Shown piece by piece: positions 8,877 to 17,631 of a stretch of 64,000 nucleotides of DNA; within the stretch, counting starts at the first letter, position 1, and each line of letters opens with the position of its first letter. The stretch covers positions 3,326,501 through 3,390,500 of the forward strand of contig NC_004193.1 of assembly GCF_000011245.1 (NCBI RefSeq). Direction: 5' to 3'. This DNA comes from Oceanobacillus iheyensis HTE831 (lineage in GTDB: Bacteria > Bacillota > Bacilli > Bacillales > Amphibacillaceae). The translations under genes and the position numbers were made by a program. The notes beneath the pieces were generated by a model that searched no databases, was not told where the DNA came from, and saw nothing but the letters and a program-made list of their open reading frames with translations.

Positions 8877-9963
8877 AGTACTTCCCTCCTATGATGACTG
8901 CCTCTGCCTTAATGAGCAATTCCCCATCAATACTCGTACCAAAGGAATCTGTTAATTTTTTGGATGATTCTTTTACTGTAAAAAATGTTAAGTCCGCTAT
9001 CGAACCCGGTTGTAAGCTGCCTAAATCCGGTTTCCTTAGAATTTCTGCCGGTTTGATCGTAACTGCTTCAATAACTTCTTCTAAGCTATATCCTAATGCT
9101 AAGAATTTACTTAACATCGTCTCCATATTATAGACAGGCCCATTCTTTTGATTGTTTTGGTAAATATCTGTTCCTAAACTATCAAAATAAACTCCTTGTT
9201 GCTTCGCTTTTTGGGCAATTCCAAATGAAAAGCTAGAGCTTCCATGACCAACATCTAAATACACCCCTCTATCAATCGCAGCTAATAATGAGGGTTCAAC
9301 AGAGCCATCTTCTCTAAAAATATGATTATTTTCTTTCTCATGGTAACAGTGCGTTAGAATATCTCCTTTTTTCATATAACTTAATACTTCATTAAGTTCA
9401 GGAGGAGCTGTTCCGACATGTACCATTAATGGGAGTTCTAATTTATGACGAAATGTTTCAGCTATACTTAGCGGTTGTATGCCATTTCCACAAACAACGC
9501 TTGCACTCATTCGTGCTTTTAATCCTACAATAAATTGCGGATATTCCTCTACTGCTTGCTGAATCGCAGCAAATGATAGATTATCCAGATCAGAAAGTTC
9601 ATCCTGACGCATCAGTCCGATTCGAGATATATTTAAAAAAGCAAATACTCTCGTCGTTGCTTCTTGTGCAATGCGATAGAATTCATCAACATCATCCGCA
9701 CCGCTGCTACCTGCATCTACAACCGTTGTTACCCCAGTCTTATAGCCAATTTGATCTGGCATCGCACAATATGGCTTATATTTAGGAAACGCATGTGTAT
9801 GAAGGTCTATCCAACCCGGGGAAACATACATACCAGCTGCATCAACAATTACATCACCTTGAATTGTAGTCGTTTCTGAGGCTTCTACAATTCGCTGATT
9901 TTCAATTACAATATCTACGGTTGTTCCATTGACTAACGTTGCATTCTTTACAATTTGTACCAT
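8854..9963 (-). CDS. Amidohydrolase/deacetylase family metalloenzyme (EF_0837-like)
   Basis: The 369-aa dinuclear-metal amidohydrolase has His55 and His57 in DLHTHAF, a probable carboxylated Lys149 in VGLKAR, His182 in MVHVGT, His205 in LTHCYH and Asp266 in SLGTDIY, so all ligands expected for a class I site are present. The family clusters with the SelA-like PLP enzyme and the DgaF-type aldolase. In this operon the best fit is hydrolysis of the N-acetyl group of N-acetylglucosaminate, producing the substrate of the ammonia-lyase. It is the first gene of the five-gene aldonate module, 161 bp after the GH3 gene. A lactam or hydantoin substrate is the main alternative. Confidence 0.8.
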   Translation of the reverse strand: MVQIVKNATLVNGTTVDIVIENQRIVEASETTTIQGDVIVDAAGMYVSPGWIDLHTHAFPKYKPYCAMPDQIGYKTGVTTVVDAGSSGADDVDEFYRIAQEATTRVFAFLNISRIGLMRQDELSDLDNLSFAAIQQAVEEYPQFIVGLKARMSASVVCGNGIQPLSIAETFRHKLELPLMVHVGTAPPELNEVLSYMKKGDILTHCYHEKENNHIFREDGSVEPSLLAAIDRGVYLDVGHGSSSFSFGIAQKAKQQGVYFDSLGTDIYQNNQKNGPVYNMETMLSKFLALGYSLEEVIEAVTIKPAEILRKPDLGSLQPGSIADLTFFTVKESSKKLTDSFGTSIDGELLIKAEAVIIGGKYFELEKSD

Positions 9964-10045
9964 GGTATTTTCTCCTTCTCGAATAGTCCTACAGCTAATT
10001 GATACTTTCCCCTAAAAAAATATCTATCTCTTTTGGAACGAGCAG

Positions 10046-10120
10046 CAATTCATCCATTCTATGAATTGTTACTTTATCCTTCTACACTACCTGCGTTATA
10101 CAAATATAGACATCAGGTCT
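10046..10120. promoter_or_regulatory. Inverted repeats upstream of the amidohydrolase operon
   Basis: In the gap between the GH3 stop and the amidohydrolase start there is a perfect 8-bp inverted repeat CAATTCAT/ATGAATTG (10046-10053 and 10061-10068). There is also a short AGAC-N5-GTCT element (10108-10120), a spacing seen in HutC-type GntR operators. They may be operators of the GntR protein at the end of the operon. No clear -35/-10 pair was found. Confidence 0.3.
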
Positions 10121-10124
10121 TACT

Positions 10125-11714
10125 CTATATTCTTTTTATCTGGTTTGATTTTATTGTTACTGGCAACATACCTAAGATTTCTTCTTCCCCGAACACAGCA
10201 CTCACAGCTACTTCTAGAGCTGGAGAGGAGACTTCATACGTACATATACAAGTATGAAGTTCTGGTAATAATGCTACATCATAAGGGCTTCTCATAACGA
10301 TTGCGATTACTGGTATGTCACTTGCGGCAAGTGTTTCTAATAATAACTGTTGCATCGGTTGCTGCGCTAAATACTGCACCCCGAAAATCACCGCATCGTA
10401 CTGCTTCCACTGTTCTACTTGCTCATGTATATCTTCTTCTGTCCAATCCGATGTTAATGCTATGTTTTTGGCATTCGGCTGATATGAACGCACTGCATCA
10501 TAAAGACGAACAGTTGCATGAGATGGATCCTCTGCTGCCGACTGCGCACTAGCTTCTGGTGTGACAACAACTATATTGCTACTACTATCTATTGGTATGA
10601 GCCCATGATTATAAACCATTGTCACACCTCGTCGGTAGGCTTCCTTCGCCAATTTACGATGATCATTGCCACCGACAAAAGAAGGTACCTTTGCACCGGA
10701 ATCTATACTCGTATTATTCCAATTGATATATGTATCTTTAACGCGCCTGATTCGTTCTGCCGAGGTTAATATAGATTCTCTACTCAGTTCGCCTGACTCT
10801 ACCGCTGCCTTCACTTCTTGAAGCGCACCAACTTGCCGTTGTAACGTATGTGATACCATAGCTAGATCCACGCCTGCTTGCAACGCAGCTACGACCCCTT
10901 TCTCTGTACCAATTGTTTCTGATATTGCATTCATTTCCATACAATCCGTCGTAATTAAACCGGTATATCCTAATTTCTCTCGAAGCAATCCTGTTAATAC
11001 TGCTTTGGATAATGTAGCTGGTTTATCTGCTTCCGGTTCCAATGCTGGAAAGTAGATATGAGCAGACATAATCACATCAGATTCCAAAGACGCTTGAAAA
11101 GGTCGTAACTCGATTTCTTCCAATCGCTCTATGCTATGAGGGATAACCGGCAAAGCTAAATGTGAATCCACTTTTGTATCACCATGACCAGGAAAATGTT
11201 TGAGCGTCGTCACAACACCTGCATCTTGCATACCTTTTACCGCTGCTTTTGCTAAACGAGCGACACGTTCTGGTGACTCTCCGTAAGAACGAACACCTAT
11301 AACTGGATTATCCGGATTTACATTCACATCTACTACAGGAGCTAAGTTCCAATTAATCCCCAATGCTCTTAACTCTGTTCCACTCGCATAACCTACCTGA
11401 TATGCGTTCTCTTCACTGTCACTTGCACCAATCGTCATCCCGCCAGGAAATATTGTCGTTCCTTCTCCAAGACGTCGTACTGTACCATTTTCTTGATCGA
11501 CACAAATCAGCAGTGGACGTTCATATCCCGCATCACGTGCTTCTTTCTGCAAAGAAGCAGTTAATCGAAGTACTTCATCAGGGCTCCCAATATTACGTGT
11601 AAAAAGAATTATTCCACCGATATGATAGTCGTGGATAAGCTTTTTGATCGATTTTGGGACAACTTTGCCATCAAAACCGATTACAAACAGTTCTCCTATT
11701 ATTTTCTCAATCAT
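10125..11714 (-). CDS. nagZ: GH3 beta-N-acetylhexosaminidase (NagZ-like), cytoplasmic
   Basis: The 529-aa glycoside hydrolase family 3 protein has the NagZ signature KHFPGHGDTKVDSH with the Asp183/His185 acid-base dyad, and the nucleophile Asp257 in ITTDCMEMNAI. A C-terminal alpha/beta sandwich domain (from about residue 360) follows, as in Gram-positive NagZ. There is no signal peptide, unlike exported YbbD-type NagZ, so it should act in the cytoplasm on imported oligosaccharides, removing non-reducing GlcNAc. It sits between the DUF624 gene and the aldonate module. Wall recycling is the usual role of NagZ, but the transporter and GH20 context points to amino-sugar oligosaccharide catabolism. 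Confidence 0.88.
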   Translation of the reverse strand: MIEKIIGELFVIGFDGKVVPKSIKKLIHDYHIGGIILFTRNIGSPDEVLRLTASLQKEARDAGYERPLLICVDQENGTVRRLGEGTTIFPGGMTIGASDSEENAYQVGYASGTELRALGINWNLAPVVDVNVNPDNPVIGVRSYGESPERVARLAKAAVKGMQDAGVVTTLKHFPGHGDTKVDSHLALPVIPHSIERLEEIELRPFQASLESDVIMSAHIYFPALEPEADKPATLSKAVLTGLLREKLGYTGLITTDCMEMNAISETIGTEKGVVAALQAGVDLAMVSHTLQRQVGALQEVKAAVESGELSRESILTSAERIRRVKDTYINWNNTSIDSGAKVPSFVGGNDHRKLAKEAYRRGVTMVYNHGLIPIDSSSNIVVVTPEASAQSAAEDPSHATVRLYDAVRSYQPNAKNIALTSDWTEEDIHEQVEQWKQYDAVIFGVQYLAQQPMQQLLLETLAASDIPVIAIVMRSPYDVALLPELHTCICTYEVSSPALEVAVSAVFGEEEILGMLPVTIKSNQIKRI

Positions 11715-11736
11715 GAACTACCACCTCTTTCTGCAT

Positions 11737-12354
11737 TCATTTATTATTTACTTCATATTTTCCGAATGTTTTCGAAACTCCCCACATTAATATATAAGCC
11801 GTTACACTTCCGCCAAAGAAAAATAACAACGCTGGTAAAGAATAGAAAGTAATAGATAAAAGCAGTCCAACTCCTACTAATAAAACAACTGTAAGAATAG
11901 GATGGATGACTCCGATAATAAAAGGCCATTTGATATAATCCATGAATTTCAAGTTGAAGTGTACATAGATTGGGAAGAAATAGGCAACTACCATGGCAAA
12001 TAAAATTAAAATAACTACTACACTAAACTGAACCATCTGATAAATAAGACTTGTTTGTGTGCCTAGTATTTGAAATTCTATTGTTAGTAGGTAGCCTACT
12101 GCAGCTAGCAAGAGTCCTAGCCCATTTGCTTTTACAAACTCTTGGCGATATGTCTTCCAAAACAATGGAAAAATAGCAATATCCTGCTCACCCATATTCC
12201 ATTTCCGAACCACTGCAAACATTGCTACGGTTGCGGGGATAAGCCCAAATATTCCCAACCCTAATATCGTAAAAGCAATCCAGAGAATATTTACATATGC
12301 AAATCGCGTTATCCAAACGGCTATTGAATAGTATCCTTGTGCGATACTCGTCAT
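11737..12354 (-). CDS. DUF624 (YesL-like) membrane protein
   Basis: The 205-aa protein has five or six predicted membrane helices and the N-terminal ITRFAYVNILWIAFTILGLG segment typical of DUF624. Such proteins are regularly encoded beside LplABC/YtcP-type sugar ABC transporters in Bacillaceae, as yesL is in the rhamnogalacturonan locus, but their molecular role is unknown. It follows the second permease gene by 88 bp and precedes the GH3 gene by 22 bp, so it belongs to the same transcription unit. The start at 12354 has AGGTGATTTAG upstream. Confidence 0.82.
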   Translation of the reverse strand: MTSIAQGYYSIAVWITRFAYVNILWIAFTILGLGIFGLIPATVAMFAVVRKWNMGEQDIAIFPLFWKTYRQEFVKANGLGLLLAAVGYLLTIEFQILGTQTSLIYQMVQFSVVVILILFAMVVAYFFPIYVHFNLKFMDYIKWPFIIGVIHPILTVVLLVGVGLLLSITFYSLPALLFFFGGSVTAYILMWGVSKTFGKYEVNNK

Positions 12355-12442
12355 CTAAATCACCTCACTATGTGAATTCAATAATTGAAATGTAGACAAA
12401 AGCAGGTGTTCACTTCTTACACCGTGTTTTGCCTCATTTCAG

Positions 12443-13339
12443 TTATTCCTTTACAGAACCTATCAGAACTCCTTTTACAAAGAAACGTTGTAAAAATGGA
12501 TATACAATTAATAGTGGTAGTGCAGAAACGATGATCACTGCATATTTTACTAATGAAGCTGTTTTTACTTGCTCTGCAAACGATTGAGCAGAACCAGCAG
12601 CATTGGAAATACTACTTGCATTCACTTCATTCAAGATCAAAATTTGCCGAAGTATTAGCTGTAATGGGAATTTATCTTCTGTACGTAAATAAATCAACGC
12701 ATTAAAGTACTGATTCCATAAGGCAACTCCATGAAAAAGTGCCATTACAGCAATAATTGGTAATGATAACGGTAAAACTACCTTAATAAATAAGTAAAAG
12801 TCACTTGCTCCATCAATTTTGGACGCTTCGACAAGTTGATCTGGAATAGTTTGTTGGAAGAAGGTTCGCGCAACAAGAATCGACCAAGCTCCCACAACCC
12901 CTGGAATAACAATCGCCCACATTGTATCGAGCATTTGCAAATTACGAACAACTAAGTACGTTGGAATAAGTCCTCCATTAAATAGCATCGTGAATAAAAT
13001 AAACCATAACCAAAATTTCTTCCCCATTAATTCTTTGCGGGATAAGGCATATGCTGCCGGCAATAAAACAAACAAATGGATGAGCACACCAACAATTGTG
13101 TATAAGATCGTATTTTTATATCCCGTCCAAATCGCATCATTTTGGAATACTCGTTGGAACCCATCAAAGGTAATATCCACTGGCCAAAGCCACATCTTCC
13201 CAGTGTTCACAGCTTGAGGATCACTAATGGATGCGCTCAGCACAAAAATAAGCGGATAAATGACGATTATTGTAATAATCGATACAAAAAGTATATTTAA
13301 CCGGTCAAAGGCCTTATCCGATAAACTAAATCTAGACAT
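12443..13339 (-). CDS. Carbohydrate ABC transporter permease, LplC/YtcP type
   Basis: The 298-aa inner-membrane permease has six helices and the conserved EAA-type cytoplasmic loop (LVEASKIDGASDFYLFIKVVLP, residues about 181-202), which docks to the ATPase. It pairs with the LplB-type permease 15 bp upstream to form the channel of an importer. No ATPase gene is present in the cluster. This is normal for the family, which uses a shared MsmX-type ATPase encoded elsewhere. The context of two N-acetylhexosaminidases suggests amino-sugar oligosaccharides as cargo. RBS GAAGGAGG precedes the ATG. Confidence 0.88.
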   Translation of the reverse strand: MSRFSLSDKAFDRLNILFVSIITIIVIYPLIFVLSASISDPQAVNTGKMWLWPVDITFDGFQRVFQNDAIWTGYKNTILYTIVGVLIHLFVLLPAAYALSRKELMGKKFWLWFILFTMLFNGGLIPTYLVVRNLQMLDTMWAIVIPGVVGAWSILVARTFFQQTIPDQLVEASKIDGASDFYLFIKVVLPLSLPIIAVMALFHGVALWNQYFNALIYLRTEDKFPLQLILRQILILNEVNASSISNAAGSAQSFAEQVKTASLVKYAVIIVSALPLLIVYPFLQRFFVKGVLIGSVKE

Positions 13340-13354
13340 ATTGCATCCTCCTTC

Positions 13355-14290
13355 CTACCATAAGCTGTTCTCACTAACTTTTCGTGCGATTTGGTTAACG
13401 GTAATTAGTAGAACAATATTAATCGCTGATTCAAACAACCCAACAGCTGCTGCAAAACTATATTGTCCTTGCAGGATACCTGTTTCATATACAAACGTTT
13501 GGATAATATCCGATGTTTCGGAGTTTAATGTATTTTGCATAAGTAACACTTTCTCAAAGCCAATCTGCATAAAGTTTCCGATATTTAAAATAAATAATAC
13601 AACGATGGTTGGCATGATACTTGGAATATTTATCCGGAAAATACGCTGTAATCTCGTGGCACCATCCACTTTTGCAGCTTCATGAAGCTCTGGGTTTACC
13701 CCCGCTAATGCTGCTAAATAAATAATGGTACTCCACCCTAGTGTCTGCCATTGACCGGACCAGACAAAAATATGGCGGAACCAATCTGGGCTTGTTAGAA
13801 ATGGAATTGGTTCCATCCCTAAAGCACGGATAAGGTGATTGATTAATCCAGTGTTTGGATCTAGGAACGCAACAAGCATCCCAACAACAACAACGACAGA
13901 AATAAAATGCGGTGCATATGTCAAAGTCTGTGTCCACTTCTTATATGCCCCATTACGTAATTCATTAAATGCAAGTGCTAAAATAATCGGTAATGGGAAA
14001 AGTACGAGCATGTATAGATTCAAGACAAGTGTATTCTTTAATAATCTCCAGAAGTAATAGGAACTAAAAAAACGTTCAAAATGTTCAAAACCAACCCACG
14101 GACTTCCCCATATTCCTAGGTTCGCAAAGTAGTCTTTAAAAGCAATTTGAACGCCATACATTGGTATATAATGAAAAATAAAAAAGTACGAAACTACAGG
14201 TAAAAGAAATATATATAATTGCCAATTCGAAAACAAGTTCTTTTTTATTTTGTAGCTTCTACCCCTATGAGCGGGCAATTGTTTTGCCAT
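13355..14290 (-). CDS. Carbohydrate ABC transporter permease, LplB type
   Basis: The 311-aa permease has an N-terminal basic tail, six helices and the EAA loop LHEAAKVDGATRLQRIFRIN around residues 210-229. The short FHYIPMYGVQIAFKDY stretch after the first helix is typical of the LplB branch of the oligosaccharide importer family. Together with the LplC-type protein and the solute-binding lipoprotein upstream it forms a complete importer apart from the ATPase. A 266-bp gap containing strong hairpins separates it from the binding-protein gene, as expected where the binding protein is made in excess. Confidence 0.88.
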   Translation of the reverse strand: MAKQLPAHRGRSYKIKKNLFSNWQLYIFLLPVVSYFFIFHYIPMYGVQIAFKDYFANLGIWGSPWVGFEHFERFFSSYYFWRLLKNTLVLNLYMLVLFPLPIILALAFNELRNGAYKKWTQTLTYAPHFISVVVVVGMLVAFLDPNTGLINHLIRALGMEPIPFLTSPDWFRHIFVWSGQWQTLGWSTIIYLAALAGVNPELHEAAKVDGATRLQRIFRINIPSIMPTIVVLFILNIGNFMQIGFEKVLLMQNTLNSETSDIIQTFVYETGILQGQYSFAAAVGLFESAINIVLLITVNQIARKVSENSLW

Positions 14291-14472
14291 ATCATTGTCT
14301 ACCTCCTTAAGCAGCTAACTAATGTACAACCTTGATACGTTCGTCGACCATGTATTCCTAATGAAACAACCTTAATTGGCAATTATGTATACTTTTGAAC
14401 ATTGCTTCGCTTACACGTCTGAAGTTGTATTGTCATGCTGGATAAATAGGAAGTAATGCTGTTCAATAGAAT

Positions 14473-14531
14473 CTACTCTCTTTTTCTTTTATCAAAGGGA
14501 GTAGAGAGAGGAAAAGGGGGGAGCCTCTCTC
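14473..14531 (-). terminator. Attenuating hairpins between binding protein and permease genes
   Basis: Two adjacent stems are visible: CTACTCTCTTT with AAAGGGAGTAG (14473-14504, one G-U pair) and GAGAGAGG with CCTCTCTC (14504-14531). The minus-strand transcript leaves the binding-protein gene through them before reaching the permeases. Neither is followed by a long T-run, so partial termination or protection against RNA decay is more likely than a full stop. Confidence 0.5.
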
Positions 14532-14556
14532 TTCAAAATCCATCTGTAATCAAAAA

Positions 14557-16191
14557 TTAATTCTCTGTATAACGGTTGTAAGCATTTTGATGTACTTCTA
14601 CAACCTCTTCTAATCCCATTTGGTTTAGTGTGTCTACATAATTATCCCAGTTAGCTAAATCTTCATCACCAGTAATAAATTTGTCCCGCATTTCTTCGAT
14701 ATAGTTGTTGATATCTTGACCAGTAGATTGTAAGACAATATTCTCCTCGTCAGTAAATGTGAAACGCGGCCAAATTTCTTCTGGAACAAAAGGTTCAATC
14801 TTCTCAGCAGCTTCCATGGACTGAGGAGCAGTTTCTCCACCTTGGAAATAATCTGCTTTAATAATTCCGTTAATCGAACCTAACCATGTTAACTGCTTGG
14901 CTAGCGCTTGTTCAAAAGTTATATCTCCTTCAGGATTTAAGATGTGATCTTTATAAACCGCTTCACCGTCTTCTATTTCAAATGTTTCGCCTTCTACACC
15001 CATGTAGTAAAGTTCCGCACCTTCATCACTGTAGAAATGATCCATCCAACGTACCGTAGCAGCTGGATTTGAATTCTCACTAGTAATTACTAAGTTTGCT
15101 GGATCCCACACAGAAGAAGAAAGTTTATTATATGTTTGATGTCCTTCTGGTCCCTCTAAAGCTGCAACACTGCTATATTGAGAACCAATATCTTCACCAA
15201 ATAATTCAATTGGATCATAGAAAATCATACTTCCATATAAATTATCAGAGGCATTTGCTAAGAATTGTCCCCACTCAATCGTAAAGATACTTTGATCAAT
15301 TAATCCTTCTTCGTACAGTTTGTTAATATACTCAAGCATTTGCTTATACTCATCGGTTATAGCAAAGTTACGAACTTCACCAGAAGCATCCAAATCATAG
15401 TTCATATTTGACGGACCTTGATTCATGACTCCAAAAGAGCCAGCTAACCATTGCACTAATTCTTGGATCTGCGTGCCACCATAAGGTATTGTTTTACCGC
15501 CACCTACTGGATCAAGCTCTTTTACAGCCTTCAAATATTCATAGAATTCACCAGTTGTTTCTGGAATTTCCATTCCCAATTCATCCAACCAATCTTCATT
15601 CACCCATGGGCGAGCACTCAGACGTAAGGATAGGAAGTCTTCCTCAATAAGCGCTGGCATGGAGTAAATGTTTCCATCTGGGAACGTAAGTGCTTTTCGA
15701 ATACTTGGGTCTTCTTCCATTAACGCTGTAAGGTTTGGAGCGTATTGTTCAATTAAATCATTTAACGGTAGGAATACATCTTGCCCACCATACCTTAATA
15801 AATCGCTACTCGTAAGCTGCGATAAGAAGAACGCGTCAGGTAAATCGCCACTACCTAAAGCCAGGTTACGATTTTCTTCTAAAGCATCTGGACTTACAAG
15901 ATCCCAATTTACATTGATGTTTGTTTGATCTCTATATTCATTCCAAATTAGGATATCATTCCAATCATTGTCTTCATTTTGAGCAGGCTTGTTTGCAAAA
16001 AAAGTTAGTTCTTGCTCTTCATCAACAATAGGCATTCCTGATTCATTTACATCTTCGCTTGCAGCAGTCGCATCGTCGCCACCACCACTATCTCCGCCAT
16101 CTCCTCCACCCTCATCATCGTTATTACAAGCAGATAAAGCGGTTACAAATCCTATTAGTAAAAGAATTAACAATAATCTTTTAACCTTCAC
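14557..16191 (-). CDS. Extracellular solute-binding lipoprotein of the LplA type
   Basis: A GTG start at 16191 is preferred over the upstream ATG at 16218 because GGGAGGG lies 9 bases before it; this gives 544 aa. The N-terminus is a lipoprotein signal (VKVKRLLLILLL...) ending in a LSAC lipobox, followed by an acidic Gly/Asp-rich linker. The mature protein is a large type I binding protein of the LplA/YtcQ family. It should be anchored to the outer face of the membrane and deliver oligosaccharides to the LplB/LplC permeases. It is the first gene after a strong promoter and long leader. Confidence 0.87.
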   Translation of the reverse strand: MKVKRLLLILLLIGFVTALSACNNDDEGGGDGGDSGGGDDATAASEDVNESGMPIVDEEQELTFFANKPAQNEDNDWNDILIWNEYRDQTNINVNWDLVSPDALEENRNLALGSGDLPDAFFLSQLTSSDLLRYGGQDVFLPLNDLIEQYAPNLTALMEEDPSIRKALTFPDGNIYSMPALIEEDFLSLRLSARPWVNEDWLDELGMEIPETTGEFYEYLKAVKELDPVGGGKTIPYGGTQIQELVQWLAGSFGVMNQGPSNMNYDLDASGEVRNFAITDEYKQMLEYINKLYEEGLIDQSIFTIEWGQFLANASDNLYGSMIFYDPIELFGEDIGSQYSSVAALEGPEGHQTYNKLSSSVWDPANLVITSENSNPAATVRWMDHFYSDEGAELYYMGVEGETFEIEDGEAVYKDHILNPEGDITFEQALAKQLTWLGSINGIIKADYFQGGETAPQSMEAAEKIEPFVPEEIWPRFTFTDEENIVLQSTGQDINNYIEEMRDKFITGDEDLANWDNYVDTLNQMGLEEVVEVHQNAYNRYTEN

Positions 16192-16308
16192 TTTGCTTTC
16201 CCTCCCTAGAAAATACATTTCTACAACACGATTGATCCCCCTAAAACGTCAAACCAAACTATACCTATCTTTTATGTATCACCCCTCTATTAAAATAAAA
16301 TGAAACTT

Positions 16309-16349
16309 CATTCAGTGGGAGAGTTTTCATTTTCCTAGCCCACTGAATG
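16309..16349 (-). terminator. Leader hairpin before the solute-binding protein gene
   Basis: CATTCAGTGGG and CCCACTGAATG form a perfect 11-bp stem with a 19-base loop. On the minus strand the stem is followed by AAGTTTCATTTTATTTTAAT, a T-rich stretch without a pure T-run. It lies in the roughly 300-nt leader and could be a conditional terminator. Confidence 0.45.
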
Positions 16350-16369
16350 GTAGTACCACAGGGCATGAC

Positions 16370-16402
16370 CTAAAGGTCGTTAAACAGCATCCTACATTCC
16401 AA
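16370..16402 (-). CDS. Possible 10-codon leader peptide
   Basis: In the leader RNA a canonical AAGGAGG (16410-16416) is followed, after 7 bases, by TTG and ten codons reading MECRMLFNDL, then TAG. The Shine-Dalgarno lies in the loop closed by GCAGTT/AACTGC (16403-16408 and 16431-16436). A real leader peptide would offer translational coupling to the hairpin downstream at 16309-16349. No homologue is known, and the call rests only on the quality of the ribosome binding site. Confidence 0.25.
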   Translation of the reverse strand: MECRMLFNDL

Positions 16403-16506
16403 GCAGTTTCCTCCTTTTGCGTGCGGATATAACTGCTCGATTTATGCAGGATGTAATGCAGCTAATTCAATTTATAAAATTTTTGTAAAATTTCTTCTTA
16501 TTCGAA

Positions 16507-16560
16507 ATAGTATCACTATTATATTGTAATGTCAATATAACATTATAATGTTTGTAATGT
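16507..16560 (-). promoter_or_regulatory. Promoter and operator region of the binding-protein/importer operon
   Basis: On the minus strand TTGACA (16535 to 16530) and TACTAT (16512 to 16507) are 17 bp apart, a near-consensus sigma-A promoter. Directly upstream lies the 12-bp perfect palindrome ACATTATAATGT (16540-16551). The motif ACATTACAA occurs twice on the minus strand, ending 28 bp apart (16552-16560 and 16524-16532), the second copy overlapping the -35. This arrangement suggests an operator at the promoter. The regulator, perhaps the GntR protein of the locus, is not proven. Confidence 0.6.
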
Positions 16561-16607
16561 TTTTTTAGGAAGCTAATACTTCCTTTTGTTGAAATCCATA
16601 TTTCTTT

Positions 16608-17612
16608 CTACATTAATTTTACACAAACTGGCCTTGGGACTGCATATCTCTGATTGGAATTTACCCATCCATCCTGTATTGTTTTTTCCATAACTATTAA
16701 CTCATTGCTATGTTCATTGGCGACAATCACGTATTTATCTCCTGGAATTTTTGATTGGAAATGTCTTGGCCATTTGCTACCTAATCTCGAAACTGATAGT
16801 TTGTTTAACAATCCGTTGTTGATTATCTCGTAAGTTGTAATCGAATCATGTCCGCGGTTTGACACATATAGAAATTCTCCGTTGCATTGAACTTCTGCTC
16901 CATAATTTTCTTGTTTAGCATCGCTCGATAACGTGGATACTCTTTGTTGTAACTGTACGAGCTCTTTTTCTAAATCATATGCATATGCGAGTATTGTTGA
17001 ATCGAATTCATTCACTACGTAAAATAATTCTATTTCCGGATGAAAATCAATATGCCTAGGTCCTGAAGGATACGGTGTTTCCACTTCAAATCGCCGCTGA
17101 AGTTTTCCTGTCTCTTGATTAAAATGTAAGAAATATAACTTATGCTGTCCAAGGTCTGTTGCAACATAATAATTGCTTTTGGGCAGGCGCCGTATTGTAT
17201 GCAATCTTGATTCAGTTGAAAAATGAATACAATCGGTTTCTTCTTCTATTTTTCCATTCTCATTTGTTCGATAGACGACTAGATTTCCACCGGTATAATT
17301 ACTGACAAACACATGGTCACCATTCACTTCAATATAACAAGGTCCGCCATGAGTAGGATGACGATTCCATTCAGTTAATTGGTTGTTTAATGGATCAATA
17401 CCATAACAAACAACTTCTCCTTGTTTGACCTCACTAATAGCATATAAACAGGATTTATCCGTATTAATTTCTACAAATGAAGGATTATCTATGCCTTCAA
17501 AAGCTGCCACCTTTGCAAGCTTGCCAATCAGTGGATCAAAAGAAAGCCAGTGAATAGTTTCTTCATTCTTTTCTCCATAACTGCCAACAAACACATCTAA
17601 CAATGGGTTCAT
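16608..17612 (-). CDS. Seven-bladed beta-propeller lactonase (6-phosphogluconolactonase-like)
   Basis: Translation should begin at the ATG at 17612 (MNPLLDVFVGSYGEK), which has GGAGGGGAG 5 bases upstream, giving 334 aa. The longer frame running back into the GH20 gene is an overlap artefact. The protein shows the lactonase-family propeller repeats, such as GGPCYIEVNGDHVFVSNYTG and PSGPRHIDFHPE. Family members hydrolyse sugar lactones, either 6-phosphogluconolactone or other aldonolactones. It lies 19 bp after the GH20 gene and before the importer promoter. A role in opening N-acetylglucosaminic acid lactone would fit the aldonate module downstream; this is inference. Confidence 0.78.
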   Translation of the reverse strand: MNPLLDVFVGSYGEKNEETIHWLSFDPLIGKLAKVAAFEGIDNPSFVEINTDKSCLYAISEVKQGEVVCYGIDPLNNQLTEWNRHPTHGGPCYIEVNGDHVFVSNYTGGNLVVYRTNENGKIEEETDCIHFSTESRLHTIRRLPKSNYYVATDLGQHKLYFLHFNQETGKLQRRFEVETPYPSGPRHIDFHPEIELFYVVNEFDSTILAYAYDLEKELVQLQQRVSTLSSDAKQENYGAEVQCNGEFLYVSNRGHDSITTYEIINNGLLNKLSVSRLGSKWPRHFQSKIPGDKYVIVANEHSNELIVMEKTIQDGWVNSNQRYAVPRPVCVKLM

Positions 17613-17631
17613 TCGCTCCTCCCCTCCATTT

